Part shown: one piece after another, positions 24,102-34,036 of the stretch | Layout of the letters: each line of letters opens with the position of its first letter | Position numbering within the stretch: position 1 is the stretch's first letter | Source: F22 sp963675625 | Lineage (GTDB): Bacteria > Bacteroidota > Bacteroidia > Bacteroidales > Bacteroidaceae | Length of the DNA: 64,000 nucleotides | Direction: 5' to 3' | Assembly: GCA_963675625.1 (NCBI GenBank) | Contig: OY776497.1 | Span: 806,001-870,000 of the forward strand | Translations under genes and position numbers: made by a program | The notes under the pieces: model-generated | Seen by the model: the letters and a program-made list of their open reading frames with translations, nothing else | Databases searched by the model: none | What the model was told of the DNA's origin: nothing

Positions 24102-26729
24102 CTATGCTAAAGATTTATCAACAAGTTCAATCATTTTATCAGCTGCTGCTGCAAGTCCATTGACATCTTTTCCTCCAGCTGTGGCAAAATGTGGTTGGCC
24201 ACCACCACCACCTTTAATTAGGCTAGCTGCAGCTTTAATTAATTTTCCGATGTGTACACCATCGTCCACTAGTTCATCTCCAGCCATAACAGTAAGCATT
24301 GGTTTACCAGCCGCTTGAGTAGCTGAGACAAACAATAAACGGGCTCCTACTTCATTTTTTAGTTGGAAAGCAATATCTTTAATAATATCTGCTGATACTT
24401 CACCCACAAAACGAATCAGAGTATACTTATCAGATTTTACTGCCTGTTGAATCAAAGTAGCTTTCAACTGTTTTGCTTGCTCTTTCATAAAACTGTCAAC
24501 TTGAGCTTTCAACAGCACATTCTCATCAATAGTCTTATGAATGGTTTGCTCTAAATTAGGAGTATTATTAAATAACGCACGTAATGCATTAAATCTATCT
24601 TCCATTGCATATAGCATTTCTTCCACACGGGCCCCAGTATATGCCTCAATACGACGAACACCAGCTGCTACACTGCTTTCAGAAACAATCTTGACCATAC
24701 CAATCTGTCCAGTATATTGCACGTGAATTCCACCACAAAACTCAATACTGTCTCCAAATTGAATAACACGTACTTCATCACCATATTTTTCACCAAATAG
24801 TGCAATAGCACCCAACTCACGAGCTTCCTCAATAGGAATATTACGATATTCTTGTAATGGTAGGTTCTCACGAATTCTGGCATTAACTAGATGCTCCACT
24901 TGACGCAATTCCTCATCCGTCACTTTCTGGAAGTGAGAGAAATCAAAACGTAAGGAATCTGGAGTGACTAGAGACCCCTTTTGTTCTACGTGTTCACCAA
25001 GTACTTCACGAAATGCTGCATCCAACAAGTGAGTAGCCGAGTGATTGGCTGCAGATGCCATTCGCTTATCAGTATCTACACACGCCATCATTGGTAATTC
25101 TGGTTGTTTAGGTAGTTCATTCACAAAATGCACTGTCAAATTATTCTCACTCTTAGTGTCAATAATTTCCACTGTTTCTACTTCACTTACGAGCACACCC
25201 TTATCGCCCACTTGACCACCACTTTCTGCATAAAATGGAGTCTTATCAAGAACTATTTGATATAATGTTTTCTTCTTTTGAGTAATTTGACGGTAACGTA
25301 AAATACGTGTTTCATATTCAGTATAATCGTAACCAACAAACTCAGAAGTTCCTTCGGCAAGCACCACCCAGTCACCAGTATCAATATGTGCTGCATTACG
25401 AGCTCTATCTTTTTGTTGCTTCATGGCGGCATCAAAAGCAACCTGATCTACCGTCATGCTATTTTCGCGCAAGATCAATTCTGTTAAATCAAGTGGAAAA
25501 CCATATGTGTCATATAATGTAAACGCAACCTGTCCATCCAATTCAGTCTTGCCAGCAGATTTAGTTTCTTCAATATGTTTTTCAAGCATATGGATACCAG
25601 TTTCCAAAGTACGAAGAAAAGAGTCCTCTTCTTCCTTGATTACTTTGGTTATAATATCTTGTTGAGCTAAGAGTTCAGGATATGAGCCGCCCATTTGTTC
25701 CACTAACACAGGTATCAAAGTATACATAAATGCCTGTTTTTGATTCAGGAATGTGTACCCATAACGGACAGCACGGCGCAATATTCGACGAATTACATAG
25801 CCAGCTTTTGCATTACTTGGCAACTGTCCATCTGTAATAGAGAAAGCAATAGTACGAATATGGTCAGCAATCACACGCATTGCGATATCTGTCTGTTCAC
25901 CTTGAGCATACGGAATATTTGACAATGTAGCAATTTGTTGCAACATAGGCTGAAAGACATCAGTATCATAGTTGGAAGTCTTTCCTTGAAGCGCCATACA
26001 TAAACGCTCAAAACCCATACCTGTATCAATAACCTTAGCAGGAAGGTCAGTTAAAGACCCATCTGACATACGCACAAACTGCATAAATACAAGATTCCAT
26101 ATTTCGATAACTTGAGGATGGTCTTTATTAACTAATGAACGGCCAGATACTTGAGCACGCTCATCATCAGTTCGTAAATCAATATGTACTTCGGAGCAAG
26201 GTCCACAAGGTCCTGTTTCACCCATTTCCCAAAAATTATCTTTTTTATTTCCATTGATAATATGATCTTCTGGTAAAAATTTAGACCACAATGCTGCTGC
26301 TTCATCATCACGCGGAACATTATCTTCTGGACTTCCTTCAAATACAGAGGCATAAAGACGATCAGGATTTATTTTCAATGTATCTACAAGATATTCCCAC
26401 GCCCACTCAATCGCTTCTTTCTTAAAATAATCGCCGAACGACCAGTTTCCTAGCATTTCAAACATAGTATGGTGATAAGTGTCATGGCCCACTTCTTCAA
26501 GGTCATTGTGTTTCCCGCTTACACGCAAACATTTTTGTGAATCGGCAACTCGCACATACTTGGCTTCTTGGTTACCTAGAATAATATCCTTAAACTGGTT
26601 CATACCAGCATTTGTAAACATCAAAGTAGGATCATCTTTTATCACCATCGGAGCAGAAGGCACAATTTGGTGTCCTTTTGACTCCATAAATTTTTTAAAT
26701 GAATCTCTTATCTCATTAGCGGTCATCAT
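24102..26729 (-). CDS. alaS: Alanyl-tRNA synthetase
   Basis: An 875-residue class II synthetase charging tRNA-Ala. The N-terminal catalytic core has FTNAGMNQFKDIILG and MRVIADHIRTIAF. The editing domain has HSATH and CGGIH, which bind zinc to clear mischarged Ser and Gly; the family consensus in the second is usually CGGTH. The C-terminal domain carries GGGGGQPHFATAGGKD. Two adjacent ATG codons (26729 and 26726) are possible starts. It has its own promoter, which is divergent from that of the M23 peptidase. Confidence 0.97.
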   Translation of the reverse strand: MMTANEIRDSFKKFMESKGHQIVPSAPMVIKDDPTLMFTNAGMNQFKDIILGNQEAKYVRVADSQKCLRVSGKHNDLEEVGHDTYHHTMFEMLGNWSFGDYFKKEAIEWAWEYLVDTLKINPDRLYASVFEGSPEDNVPRDDEAAALWSKFLPEDHIINGNKKDNFWEMGETGPCGPCSEVHIDLRTDDERAQVSGRSLVNKDHPQVIEIWNLVFMQFVRMSDGSLTDLPAKVIDTGMGFERLCMALQGKTSNYDTDVFQPMLQQIATLSNIPYAQGEQTDIAMRVIADHIRTIAFSITDGQLPSNAKAGYVIRRILRRAVRYGYTFLNQKQAFMYTLIPVLVEQMGGSYPELLAQQDIITKVIKEEEDSFLRTLETGIHMLEKHIEETKSAGKTELDGQVAFTLYDTYGFPLDLTELILRENSMTVDQVAFDAAMKQQKDRARNAAHIDTGDWVVLAEGTSEFVGYDYTEYETRILRYRQITQKKKTLYQIVLDKTPFYAESGGQVGDKGVLVSEVETVEIIDTKSENNLTVHFVNELPKQPELPMMACVDTDKRMASAANHSATHLLDAAFREVLGEHVEQKGSLVTPDSLRFDFSHFQKVTDEELRQVEHLVNARIRENLPLQEYRNIPIEEARELGAIALFGEKYGDEVRVIQFGDSIEFCGGIHVQYTGQIGMVKIVSESSVAAGVRRIEAYTGARVEEMLYAMEDRFNALRALFNNTPNLEQTIHKTIDENVLLKAQVDSFMKEQAKQLKATLIQQAVKSDKYTLIRFVGEVSADIIKDIAFQLKNEVGARLLFVSATQAAGKPMLTVMAGDELVDDGVHIGKLIKAAASLIKGGGGGQPHFATAGGKDVNGLAAAADKMIELVDKSLA

Positions 26730-26770
26730 ACCTATATACTATTATGAGGTTAATATCTGAAAATACGGCA

Positions 26771-26798
26771 CAAAGATAACAAGATTTTAGTACATTTG
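26771..26798. promoter_or_regulatory. Divergent -7 boxes of alaS and the M23 peptidase
   Basis: TATCTTTG on the minus strand (26778-26771) and TACATTTG on the plus strand (26791-26798) lie 12 bp apart. The second puts transcription near 26803, which excludes the upstream region as coding for the peptidase and supports its start at 26828. Confidence 0.7.
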
Positions 26799-26827
26799 CT
26801 TCCTGATTGAACATAAAGATTAGCAAC

Positions 26828-27796
26828 ATGCATAAACTTTACTATAAATACGATTCTAAAAAGGGTCGATATAGACGATACACTCCATCACGACATGAAA
26901 GATGGTGGATATATACTCGTAGATTTCTTTTAGGAACTGGGTCTGGTATAGGTGCATTCCTTCTTTTGTCTATTTTGGTACAGTCCCCTCGTGAAAGAGA
27001 ACTTATTGATAAAAATAATGCATTAGAGGCTCAATACGACGTGCTAGATAAACGTTTAGACCTTGCTTATGATATTCTTGATAAATTGCAGCAACGCGAT
27101 GATAATTTATACCGAGTTATTCTTCAAGCAGACCCAATAGCGCCAGCCATTCGTCAAGCTGGATACAATGGCACCAATCGCTATGAAGCACTTGCGGACA
27201 TGCCTAAAAAAAAGCTTTTAATTCACACAACAAAAAAATTAGATGTTTTAGAGAAACAGCTATACATTGAATCCAAATCAATGGACGACATTGTAGCAGA
27301 TTTAAAGCAACAAGATGAAAAGATAAAATGTGTTCCTGCTATCCAACCGGTCTCAAATAGAGATCTTAAATACACCGCGTCTGGTTATGGGTGGCGTACA
27401 GATCCTATATATGGCACAAGAAAATTTCATAAAGGGATGGACTTTAGTGCTAAGATAGGTACAGACATATATGCCACTGGAAATGGGAAGATCACTTTTG
27501 TTGGCTGGAAAAGTGGCTATGGTAGATGCGTCATTGTTGATCATGGATTTGACTATGAAACGCTATACGCTCACATGAGCAAAACAAAAGTACATAGAGG
27601 TCAAAAAGTTGTACGTGGCCAAATTATAGGGCTAGTAGGTAGTAGTGGTAAGAGCACTGGTCCGCATTTACATTATGAAGTACATTACAAAAATCATATA
27701 ATGAATCCAGTAAACTATTATTTTATGGATTTAAATGCTGAAGACTATGATAAGATGATAGACATTGCTGCCAATCATGGAAAAGTCATGGACTAG
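26828..27796 (+). CDS. M23-family peptidoglycan endopeptidase (membrane-anchored)
   Basis: A 322-residue cell-wall hydrolase. A basic N-terminus (KKGRYRRYTPSRHERWW) is followed by one transmembrane segment (about 31-53), a coiled-coil spacer (about 60-100), and a C-terminal LytM/M23 domain with the zinc ligands in FHKGMDF and HLHYEV. It should cut peptide cross-links, or activate another hydrolase, in the periplasm. The start is ATG 26828; the TTG seven codons earlier lies next to the predicted transcription start. Confidence 0.9.
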   Translation: MHKLYYKYDSKKGRYRRYTPSRHERWWIYTRRFLLGTGSGIGAFLLLSILVQSPRERELIDKNNALEAQYDVLDKRLDLAYDILDKLQQRDDNLYRVILQADPIAPAIRQAGYNGTNRYEALADMPKKKLLIHTTKKLDVLEKQLYIESKSMDDIVADLKQQDEKIKCVPAIQPVSNRDLKYTASGYGWRTDPIYGTRKFHKGMDFSAKIGTDIYATGNGKITFVGWKSGYGRCVIVDHGFDYETLYAHMSKTKVHRGQKVVRGQIIGLVGSSGKSTGPHLHYEVHYKNHIMNPVNYYFMDLNAEDYDKMIDIAANHGKVMD

Positions 27797-27810
27797 TTAG
27801 AATAAACAAA

Positions 27811-27848
27811 AGACGCCTTAAATTATTAATTAGTAATTTAAGGCGTCT
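27811..27848 (-). terminator. Terminator overlapping the 3' end of merR
   Basis: A 15-bp perfect stem (27811-27825 with 27834-27848) with an 8-nt loop, followed on the minus strand by a short T run. Its upstream arm is inside the last codons of merR, and the merR stop codon is in the loop. It also separates the convergent peptidase gene. Confidence 0.85.
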
Positions 27849-28159
27849 CTCATTGACTGCAATGTATCTCTAATAGACTTAAGCCTACGCACTAACTCGG
27901 CTTTTTCATCAGTCTCCTTGATACGTATTTGTTTTAGTTGTTCTTTAGCCCCTTCTATGGTAAACTTCTTTACTTTGAGCAAATATTGTAGACGCTTCAG
28001 CAACTCAAGTTGGGATGGTGTATACAACTTACGTCCACTTTTTCGAACCTCTAATTTAATATCAAACTCCTTGATCCAATAATTTAATGTTGACATCTCA
28101 ACATCTAGGATTTTAGCAGCCTCACTTGGTTTATAATACAATTTTTCTTCGTGATCCAT
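27830..28159 (-). CDS. MerR-family transcriptional regulator
   Basis: A 109-residue DNA-binding protein. The N-terminal winged helix (YYKPSEAAKILDVEMSTLNYWIKEF, then RKLYTPSQLELLKRLQYLL) is followed by a short coiled coil (about 80-109) for dimerisation and no ligand domain. It starts 9 bp after rel, at the end of the long parA-to-merR operon. The target is unknown; short MerR proteins next to rel are common in Bacteroidales. Confidence 0.85.
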   Translation of the reverse strand: MDHEEKLYYKPSEAAKILDVEMSTLNYWIKEFDIKLEVRKSGRKLYTPSQLELLKRLQYLLKVKKFTIEGAKEQLKQIRIKETDEKAELVRRLKSIRDTLQSMRDALNY

Positions 28160-28168
28160 AGTGGCATA

Positions 28169-30661
28169 TTAAATCAAATCATCAAATCGTTTAATACGGA
28201 CTACTTTTGTTATAAACTGCATTGATGATTTCAGCTTCTCCTCTACTATTTTAATATCACTAGCACAAGACACCAAAATCTTAATACGTCCTTCAAAAGT
28301 ATCTTCTCCTCCTTTAAATGTTAACTCACTCATATTCAATCCACATTCTTTAGAAATAACATGAGTAACTTCTGATACAACACCAGCCAAATCGACACCA
28401 GCTACATATAGGCAAGCTTCAAAATAAACATCGGGTTGACTCGGCCAGTCTACCATCACAATACGATCTCCATAGGTACTCTTAAGTCTCTTAGCTATAC
28501 TACACTGTCTTTGATGAACAGTCAAAGCATTATTTTGATCGTAAAAACCCACCACATCATCGCCTGGAACTGGATTACAATGACTACAAATACTATATTG
28601 CTTACCAATATATTCAGGAAGTATGTAATGCATCTTCATTAAATCCTCCTTAGTCATTACATATCCATTAGGCAATGGATTTTCTAGAATACAACTTTCA
28701 GTTCCACCTTCTAGCCTAGCAGTTTTAACTGGTGCAGAAGCAGTTGTTCCCATGCGCATGAAACTTTTATACCAAGGTTCAGTACGTTTTTTAAGACGAG
28801 CAGTATCTTCTTCTGTCAGTTTTATATCTTTAGTTCCAACTCCCAAAAAAAGATCTTCATCAGTTTGTAAATGACGAGCTACACAAAGTCGACTAATAGC
28901 TTCATCTATTCCGTCTTTCCAGCCTGATTCTGCAATAAAATTCTCAACCTGCAAACGTCCTTCACTAATACGAATAGGACGATCTCTTTTGAGAATCTGT
29001 TTTATATGCTTTATGGCTCGAGATGTCTTGACATGATCTAACCATTCTTTCTTGACACACATATCGCCTGTAGAGATCACTTCCACTTGATCACCATCGG
29101 ACAACTTATTAAATCGACTAACTGGTCTCCCATTAATCAAAGCACCAATAGTATGATCCCCTATATCAGTATGAACACGATACGCAAAATCCAAGACAGT
29201 ACTTCCTTGTGGGAAAGCCCATGTGGCACCTTTTTTAGTATATACAGTAATTGTTGGCGATGTAAAATTGGCATGAATCTGTCCTAACAATTCCATTGAT
29301 TTTGTAGAAGGATTTTCTAACAAGACTTTTACAGATTCAAGTCTTTGGGCTAGATCAGCTTCATCTTCTCCCATACCAACACCTTTGTATCTCCAATGAG
29401 CTGCTGGACCATTTTCAGCAATATCATGCATACGTTCACTACGAATCTGCACTTCTACCCACTTACCACGCTTGCTCATTAAGGTTGTATGTAAAGCTTG
29501 ATATCCATTGGATTTGGGGGTTGTTACCCAATCACGGAATCGACCATCATGATGACTATATAATTTCCCCAACTGATTATATATTACAAAACAATCATGT
29601 TGTTCTTGCTCTTTAAACTTCGCAGTCATCTCTTGAACCGCTTGTTCTTCAAGAGGCTGCATTGCATTATTATCAAACACATGTTCACTTCGTGGAGTAT
29701 ATATAATACGGACTGCCAAGACATCGTATATACCATCAAAAGAGACATGTTGATCTTGCATTTTCTTCCAGATTGAATAGATAGTTTTTATACGGGATTC
29801 TATGCGATATTTTATACCAGTAGCATCTAATGCACGCCGAATGGGTTCGGTAAATTCTTCAAACAAACTATCTCTCCATTCAGCAGTTTGTTTTAATTGA
29901 TCCTCTATTAATCTATAATCTTCAGCATGCTCATACCGCAATGCTAAATTCTGTAATTCATTCTTGATACGATTAAGGCCAATACATTCAGCTAAAGGAG
30001 CATATATACTTATTGTTTCGCCAGATATCTTAATCTGCTGACGCTCATCCATAGAACCTAGCGTACGCATATTATGAAGGCGGTCAGCAATCTTAATAAT
30101 CAAGACGCGAATGTCTTCAACCATCGTATAGAACAACTTACGATAATTGCTTAGTTGTTTGGAATCAAACTCTGTGGCTTCTTCTTTGGGAATCTTAGTT
30201 AAACCATCTACAATAATACGTACTTTTTCATTAAACAACGTTTCGATATCATCCAAAGTATAATGCGTATCCTCAACCACGTCATGCAACAAAGCACTAC
30301 AAATAGAAGTAGACCCCAAACCAATTTCTTTACTTGCAATATAAGCCACTTCAAGTGGATGCGTAATATAAGGCTCACCAGATTTACGTTTTACACCTTT
30401 ATGGGCTTTACTAGCAAAGTGAAATGCTTTCTCAATAATCTCCACCCGATTACGATGGTTACTACTAGTATAGGACTTGATAAGTGCTTCAAATTTTACT
30501 TGAATGATAGCACTCCACTGGTCATCTGTCAATTCTTCTTGCCCCATTTCAGCAAGAAGTTGTGAAGGTACTTCAGGAGCTATTTGCAATAACTTCTCAA
30601 AGGGTAAATTTTTATATTCACCACTATCCATACTTATCGTTTTGAGTGTTTCTTCATTCAT
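28169..30661 (-). CDS. rel: Bifunctional (p)ppGpp synthetase/hydrolase
   Basis: The long RelA/SpoT homologue, 830 residues, that makes and destroys the starvation alarmone (p)ppGpp. The HD hydrolase domain is intact (His126-Asp127 in ALLHDVVEDT). The synthetase domain follows (RIKTIYSIWKKMQ, YDVLAVRIIY, KSNGYQALHT), then TGS (VYTKKGATWAFPQGSTVLDF), a Cys-rich segment (YSICSHCNPVPGDDVVG) and a C-terminal ACT domain. It is some 80-90 residues longer than usual, mainly at the N-terminus and within the synthetase region. It lies 14 bp after mltD and is co-transcribed with the chromosome segregation genes. Confidence 0.95.
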   Translation of the reverse strand: MNEETLKTISMDSGEYKNLPFEKLLQIAPEVPSQLLAEMGQEELTDDQWSAIIQVKFEALIKSYTSSNHRNRVEIIEKAFHFASKAHKGVKRKSGEPYITHPLEVAYIASKEIGLGSTSICSALLHDVVEDTHYTLDDIETLFNEKVRIIVDGLTKIPKEEATEFDSKQLSNYRKLFYTMVEDIRVLIIKIADRLHNMRTLGSMDERQQIKISGETISIYAPLAECIGLNRIKNELQNLALRYEHAEDYRLIEDQLKQTAEWRDSLFEEFTEPIRRALDATGIKYRIESRIKTIYSIWKKMQDQHVSFDGIYDVLAVRIIYTPRSEHVFDNNAMQPLEEQAVQEMTAKFKEQEQHDCFVIYNQLGKLYSHHDGRFRDWVTTPKSNGYQALHTTLMSKRGKWVEVQIRSERMHDIAENGPAAHWRYKGVGMGEDEADLAQRLESVKVLLENPSTKSMELLGQIHANFTSPTITVYTKKGATWAFPQGSTVLDFAYRVHTDIGDHTIGALINGRPVSRFNKLSDGDQVEVISTGDMCVKKEWLDHVKTSRAIKHIKQILKRDRPIRISEGRLQVENFIAESGWKDGIDEAISRLCVARHLQTDEDLFLGVGTKDIKLTEEDTARLKKRTEPWYKSFMRMGTTASAPVKTARLEGGTESCILENPLPNGYVMTKEDLMKMHYILPEYIGKQYSICSHCNPVPGDDVVGFYDQNNALTVHQRQCSIAKRLKSTYGDRIVMVDWPSQPDVYFEACLYVAGVDLAGVVSEVTHVISKECGLNMSELTFKGGEDTFEGRIKILVSCASDIKIVEEKLKSSMQFITKVVRIKRFDDLI

Positions 30662-30675
30662 AGTAAAATGAGTTT

Positions 30676-31941
30676 CTAACGAAATATTTTCAATCGTTTA
30701 CCAGCGCGAATATTTGAGGTACGCAGCGCATTCCATTTCTTAATCTGGGTGATACTCACATGATATTTGCGAGCTATTGTAGATAATGTTTCACCATTAC
30801 GGATACGATGATATATATAAGAGCCCTTAGGTGCTGTATCGAAAGTTGATGGTTTTACTGTGGCACGTTTTGTAAAATACTTACTTTTATCATAAGTATA
30901 TACAGAATCCTTTAAATCAATAAACTTAGTTACAGCCGTATCTGGCAAACGCAACACGTAAGAGTGAATATTCCCAGGTAAGACATTTCGGCGATACTGA
31001 GGATTCCAACTCTTCAACTCATCAAGCGATACATCACATGTATGTGCAACTTGATCAAGGTGCAGAAGTTTATGTACATGAATAGTGTCAGTTTGCGATG
31101 GTATTGCAGTACTCATAGGACAAATATTATGATCACAATAATAATTCATCGTATATGTCGCTGCAATGAATGCAGGAACATATCCACGTGTCTCACGAGG
31201 TAAAAATGGATAGATTTTCCAATAATCGCGAGAATTCCCAGCACGGTGAATTGCTTTGTTTACATTACCTGGTCCACAATTGTATGCGGCAATAACTAAA
31301 TTCCAATCACGATATATTTGGTACATATCATATAAATAATGTGCAGCTGCCCAACTAGACTTTATAGGATCATTTCTTTCATCAACAAGCGAATTAATCT
31401 CAAGATGATACAATTTACCCGTTTGGGGCATAAATTGCCAAAGTCCAGAAGCACCAACACGGGAATGAGCAGTAGGCTTGAGTGCAGATTCTATGATGGG
31501 TAAATACTTCAATTCAAGTGGCAAGCCATAAGCTTCCAGTGCTTGTTCAAAAATAGGCGCATAAAAATTAAACGCTGCAAGCATAAATGAAACTTGTTGT
31601 CTTAAATCTCCTGTATATCTATCAATATATCGTCTTACAACTTCATTATATGGTAATTCCATCACAGTAGGTATACGTGATAGACGGTCAATATACACAG
31701 AATCTGGAAATGTAGGATTAATATCAGATGTTTGGCAATCTTGCCCAACAGACAAGAAAGAACGCGACTTCCAATCTGTCAATAAACTATCTATCGGCAT
31801 CGTCATTCCCATCGGCTCTTCAATCACAGTCATATCTTCTTGTGCATAGCTAGAGGCATATGGCAAGCAACAAAAGAGAGTGAGAAAAAAAGTACCTATA
31901 ATTTGTCTGTTTAGTATCATATAATTCAATTCATTACTCAT
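30676..31941 (-). CDS. MltD-like lytic transglycosylase with two LysM domains
   Basis: A 421-residue periplasmic enzyme that cleaves glycan strands of peptidoglycan. A signal peptide (about 8-33) leads to an SLT domain (about 115-250) with the catalytic Glu in IIESAL and the motifs GLWQFMPQTG and AAYNCGPGN. LysM-type modules follow, the clearest at the C-terminus (HRIRNGETLSTIARKYHVS). The ATG at 31941 overlaps the stop codon of the preceding DUF5683 gene by one base (TAATG), favouring coupled translation; an ATG seven codons downstream is an alternative start. Confidence 0.9.
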   Translation of the reverse strand: MSNELNYMILNRQIIGTFFLTLFCCLPYASSYAQEDMTVIEEPMGMTMPIDSLLTDWKSRSFLSVGQDCQTSDINPTFPDSVYIDRLSRIPTVMELPYNEVVRRYIDRYTGDLRQQVSFMLAAFNFYAPIFEQALEAYGLPLELKYLPIIESALKPTAHSRVGASGLWQFMPQTGKLYHLEINSLVDERNDPIKSSWAAAHYLYDMYQIYRDWNLVIAAYNCGPGNVNKAIHRAGNSRDYWKIYPFLPRETRGYVPAFIAATYTMNYYCDHNICPMSTAIPSQTDTIHVHKLLHLDQVAHTCDVSLDELKSWNPQYRRNVLPGNIHSYVLRLPDTAVTKFIDLKDSVYTYDKSKYFTKRATVKPSTFDTAPKGSYIYHRIRNGETLSTIARKYHVSITQIKKWNALRTSNIRAGKRLKIFR

Positions 31942-33059
31942 TAAAATTTTAATCGACAAGAGACTCCCACAGTATTGCTACTATTCCATGGTTGAATATG
32001 ACTCTCATCTTCTAGATTAGCTGGTGCAAACTCTAAACTTAAGTCTGGAGTTAGGTCAAAATCCGACAACTCAGCATCAACATAAGCATCAACGACTGTC
32101 AAAAGATATACACCTATAAAGGCAAAAATACTCAAATCCCTATAACGTCGATACATATCTTTACGATTCTTCAAAACATCTTCTAATTGGGAATCTGAAT
32201 AGGAATAATTCGCAGGGAGCAAATCTTTATAGCTATTAGTCGCAGGATTATCATCCATAAAATCGAGATATGCATTTCGGTAATCTTTGTACATACGACT
32301 ATTCCAAGTCAATGCATAAGCACAACCGACAAACCCACCATAAACAATAGGCAATTTCCAATATTTACGATTATAAATCTGCCCTCCACCGGGAATAACT
32401 AGAGCATACCAAGTAGCTTTGCGTGAATCTGGAATCCATTTTTTATGTGGAATGGCCACTGGAGGGACACTATCTAGTGCTGCGGTTGCCTTCTTAACCG
32501 ACAACGGTTTATTTTCATCAAATTTTTCTGCTGATAACGTCTTACGCAATGAATCAGCAACTTGATCAGTGAGGAGTCTAGGAATTGAGTCCGCTTTTAT
32601 TACGACTTTAGTTGTATCTACTTTTGGAGAAGTAACGTGCTTATTGAGTAAATCTACAGGCAACATAGCAGGGTCACGTTTAATACTATCGACTACATGT
32701 TTTAAACTATCACTCCACTGATCAATATATGCAGCATAACGTCGAGCCAAACTGTCTCCAAGTACTTTACGTATGCTATCTGGGGATAATGCAAACAAAG
32801 AATCTGGTAATATTTTAGTCAAACTATCCATCTGCAATTTACGTTTCTGCATTTCTAAAGAATCAATTTGCAAAACGGGCAAACCTGGTTTTATAGATTG
32901 ACGAATAGAGTCCAGCTGAGAAAGTGAAGCATTCTTTACCTTAAGCATCTGTTGTATAGATACATTCTGCCCAAAAACATGGTGTGTACAACTCATTACG
33001 CACAAGATAAAGCTGAACATCAGCCATCTTCCGTTTAAAAGATTCTGTTGATTATTCAT
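31941..33059 (-). CDS. DUF5683-type membrane protein
   Basis: A 372-residue protein with a cleavable N-terminal signal, a long variable linker rich in Asp, Ser and Lys, and a C-terminal DUF5683 region (about 215-370: KATWYALVIPGGGQIYNRKYWK, then hydrophobic helices). It starts immediately after the parB stop (TAG then ATG) and overlaps the next gene by one base. Function is unknown; constant association with parAB and a lytic transglycosylase suggests a role in envelope growth or division. Confidence 0.82.
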   Translation of the reverse strand: MNNQQNLLNGRWLMFSFILCVMSCTHHVFGQNVSIQQMLKVKNASLSQLDSIRQSIKPGLPVLQIDSLEMQKRKLQMDSLTKILPDSLFALSPDSIRKVLGDSLARRYAAYIDQWSDSLKHVVDSIKRDPAMLPVDLLNKHVTSPKVDTTKVVIKADSIPRLLTDQVADSLRKTLSAEKFDENKPLSVKKATAALDSVPPVAIPHKKWIPDSRKATWYALVIPGGGQIYNRKYWKLPIVYGGFVGCAYALTWNSRMYKDYRNAYLDFMDDNPATNSYKDLLPANYSYSDSQLEDVLKNRKDMYRRYRDLSIFAFIGVYLLTVVDAYVDAELSDFDLTPDLSLEFAPANLEDESHIQPWNSSNTVGVSCRLKF

Positions 33060-33974
33060 CTATTTTTTTAATGTATCAAACAATTCCATTATTTTTTCCA
33101 ATTCACCCTCATTCTTAAAAGGGATACTGATTTTTCCCTTACCTTGTTTATTACATGAGAGTTGCACAGATGTACTAAAGAAACCAGATAATTGCTGCTT
33201 AAGCAAAGCAAACACTTCGTTGTTCAATTGATTGCTCGCTTTATCAAAAGTATTATTTTCTACAGCAACTTCGTTTTGAGCATTAATTTCTTTCACTATC
33301 CTTTCTAACTGACGTACAGAATAGTGGTTTTTGATTGTTTCTTGTAGTATTTGCACTTGCATCTGTGGATGTTGAATGCCTAACAGCGCACGTGCATGTC
33401 CCATCTCAATTTCTCTGTTGCGAAGAGCCATTTGTGCAGGTGCCGATAGCTTCAAGAGACGAAGGTAGTTCGTTATGGTAGCGCGTTTTTTGCCCACGCG
33501 ATCAGATAATTGTTCTTGGGTAAGACTATGTTCATCTATAAGTTTTTGATAAGCCAGCGCTATTTCTACAGCATTGAGATCTTCACGTTGAATATTCTCA
33601 ATAAGTGCCATAGACATCATTGTCTCATCGTCTGCAGTACGGATATATGCAGGTACACTATCAAGCCCTGCTATTTGTGAAGCACGGTAACGACGCTCTC
33701 CAGCAATAATCTGATAAGTGCCGTCATTCATATCGCGCAAAGTAATAGGTTGAATAATACCTATTTCTGCGATAGATGCTGCCAATTCTTGCAGGGCATC
33801 TTCATCAAAAGTACGACGTGGCTGATCAGGATTAGCATAGATATCATCAATATCTATCTCACTAATACTTGACCCTAAGCGTGGAGCCATACTAGAGGGA
33901 AATAGGACATCGTCAGCGCCATCCAACACTTCGTTCAGTCCACGTCCCAATGCTTTTCTCTTTGGGGATGCCAT
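33060..33974 (-). CDS. parB: Chromosome-partitioning protein ParB (Spo0J)
   Basis: A 304-residue CTP-dependent DNA clamp that loads at parS and spreads. The N-terminal CTP-binding motifs are present: GERRYRA (92-98) and ENIQRE (126-131). The helix-turn-helix LTQEQLSDRVGKKRATITNYLRLL follows, and a C-terminal dimer domain closes the protein. parA lies 62 bp upstream. I found no parS-like 16-mer in this window. The following DUF5683 gene starts at the next base after the stop codon. Confidence 0.97.
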   Translation of the reverse strand: MASPKRKALGRGLNEVLDGADDVLFPSSMAPRLGSSISEIDIDDIYANPDQPRRTFDEDALQELAASIAEIGIIQPITLRDMNDGTYQIIAGERRYRASQIAGLDSVPAYIRTADDETMMSMALIENIQREDLNAVEIALAYQKLIDEHSLTQEQLSDRVGKKRATITNYLRLLKLSAPAQMALRNREIEMGHARALLGIQHPQMQVQILQETIKNHYSVRQLERIVKEINAQNEVAVENNTFDKASNQLNNEVFALLKQQLSGFFSTSVQLSCNKQGKGKISIPFKNEGELEKIMELFDTLKK

Positions 33975-34036
33975 GATTTATTTCTTCTTTCTTTACGTTC
34001 TTATTTTCGTCACTATACCACCTTGCATGTACATTC

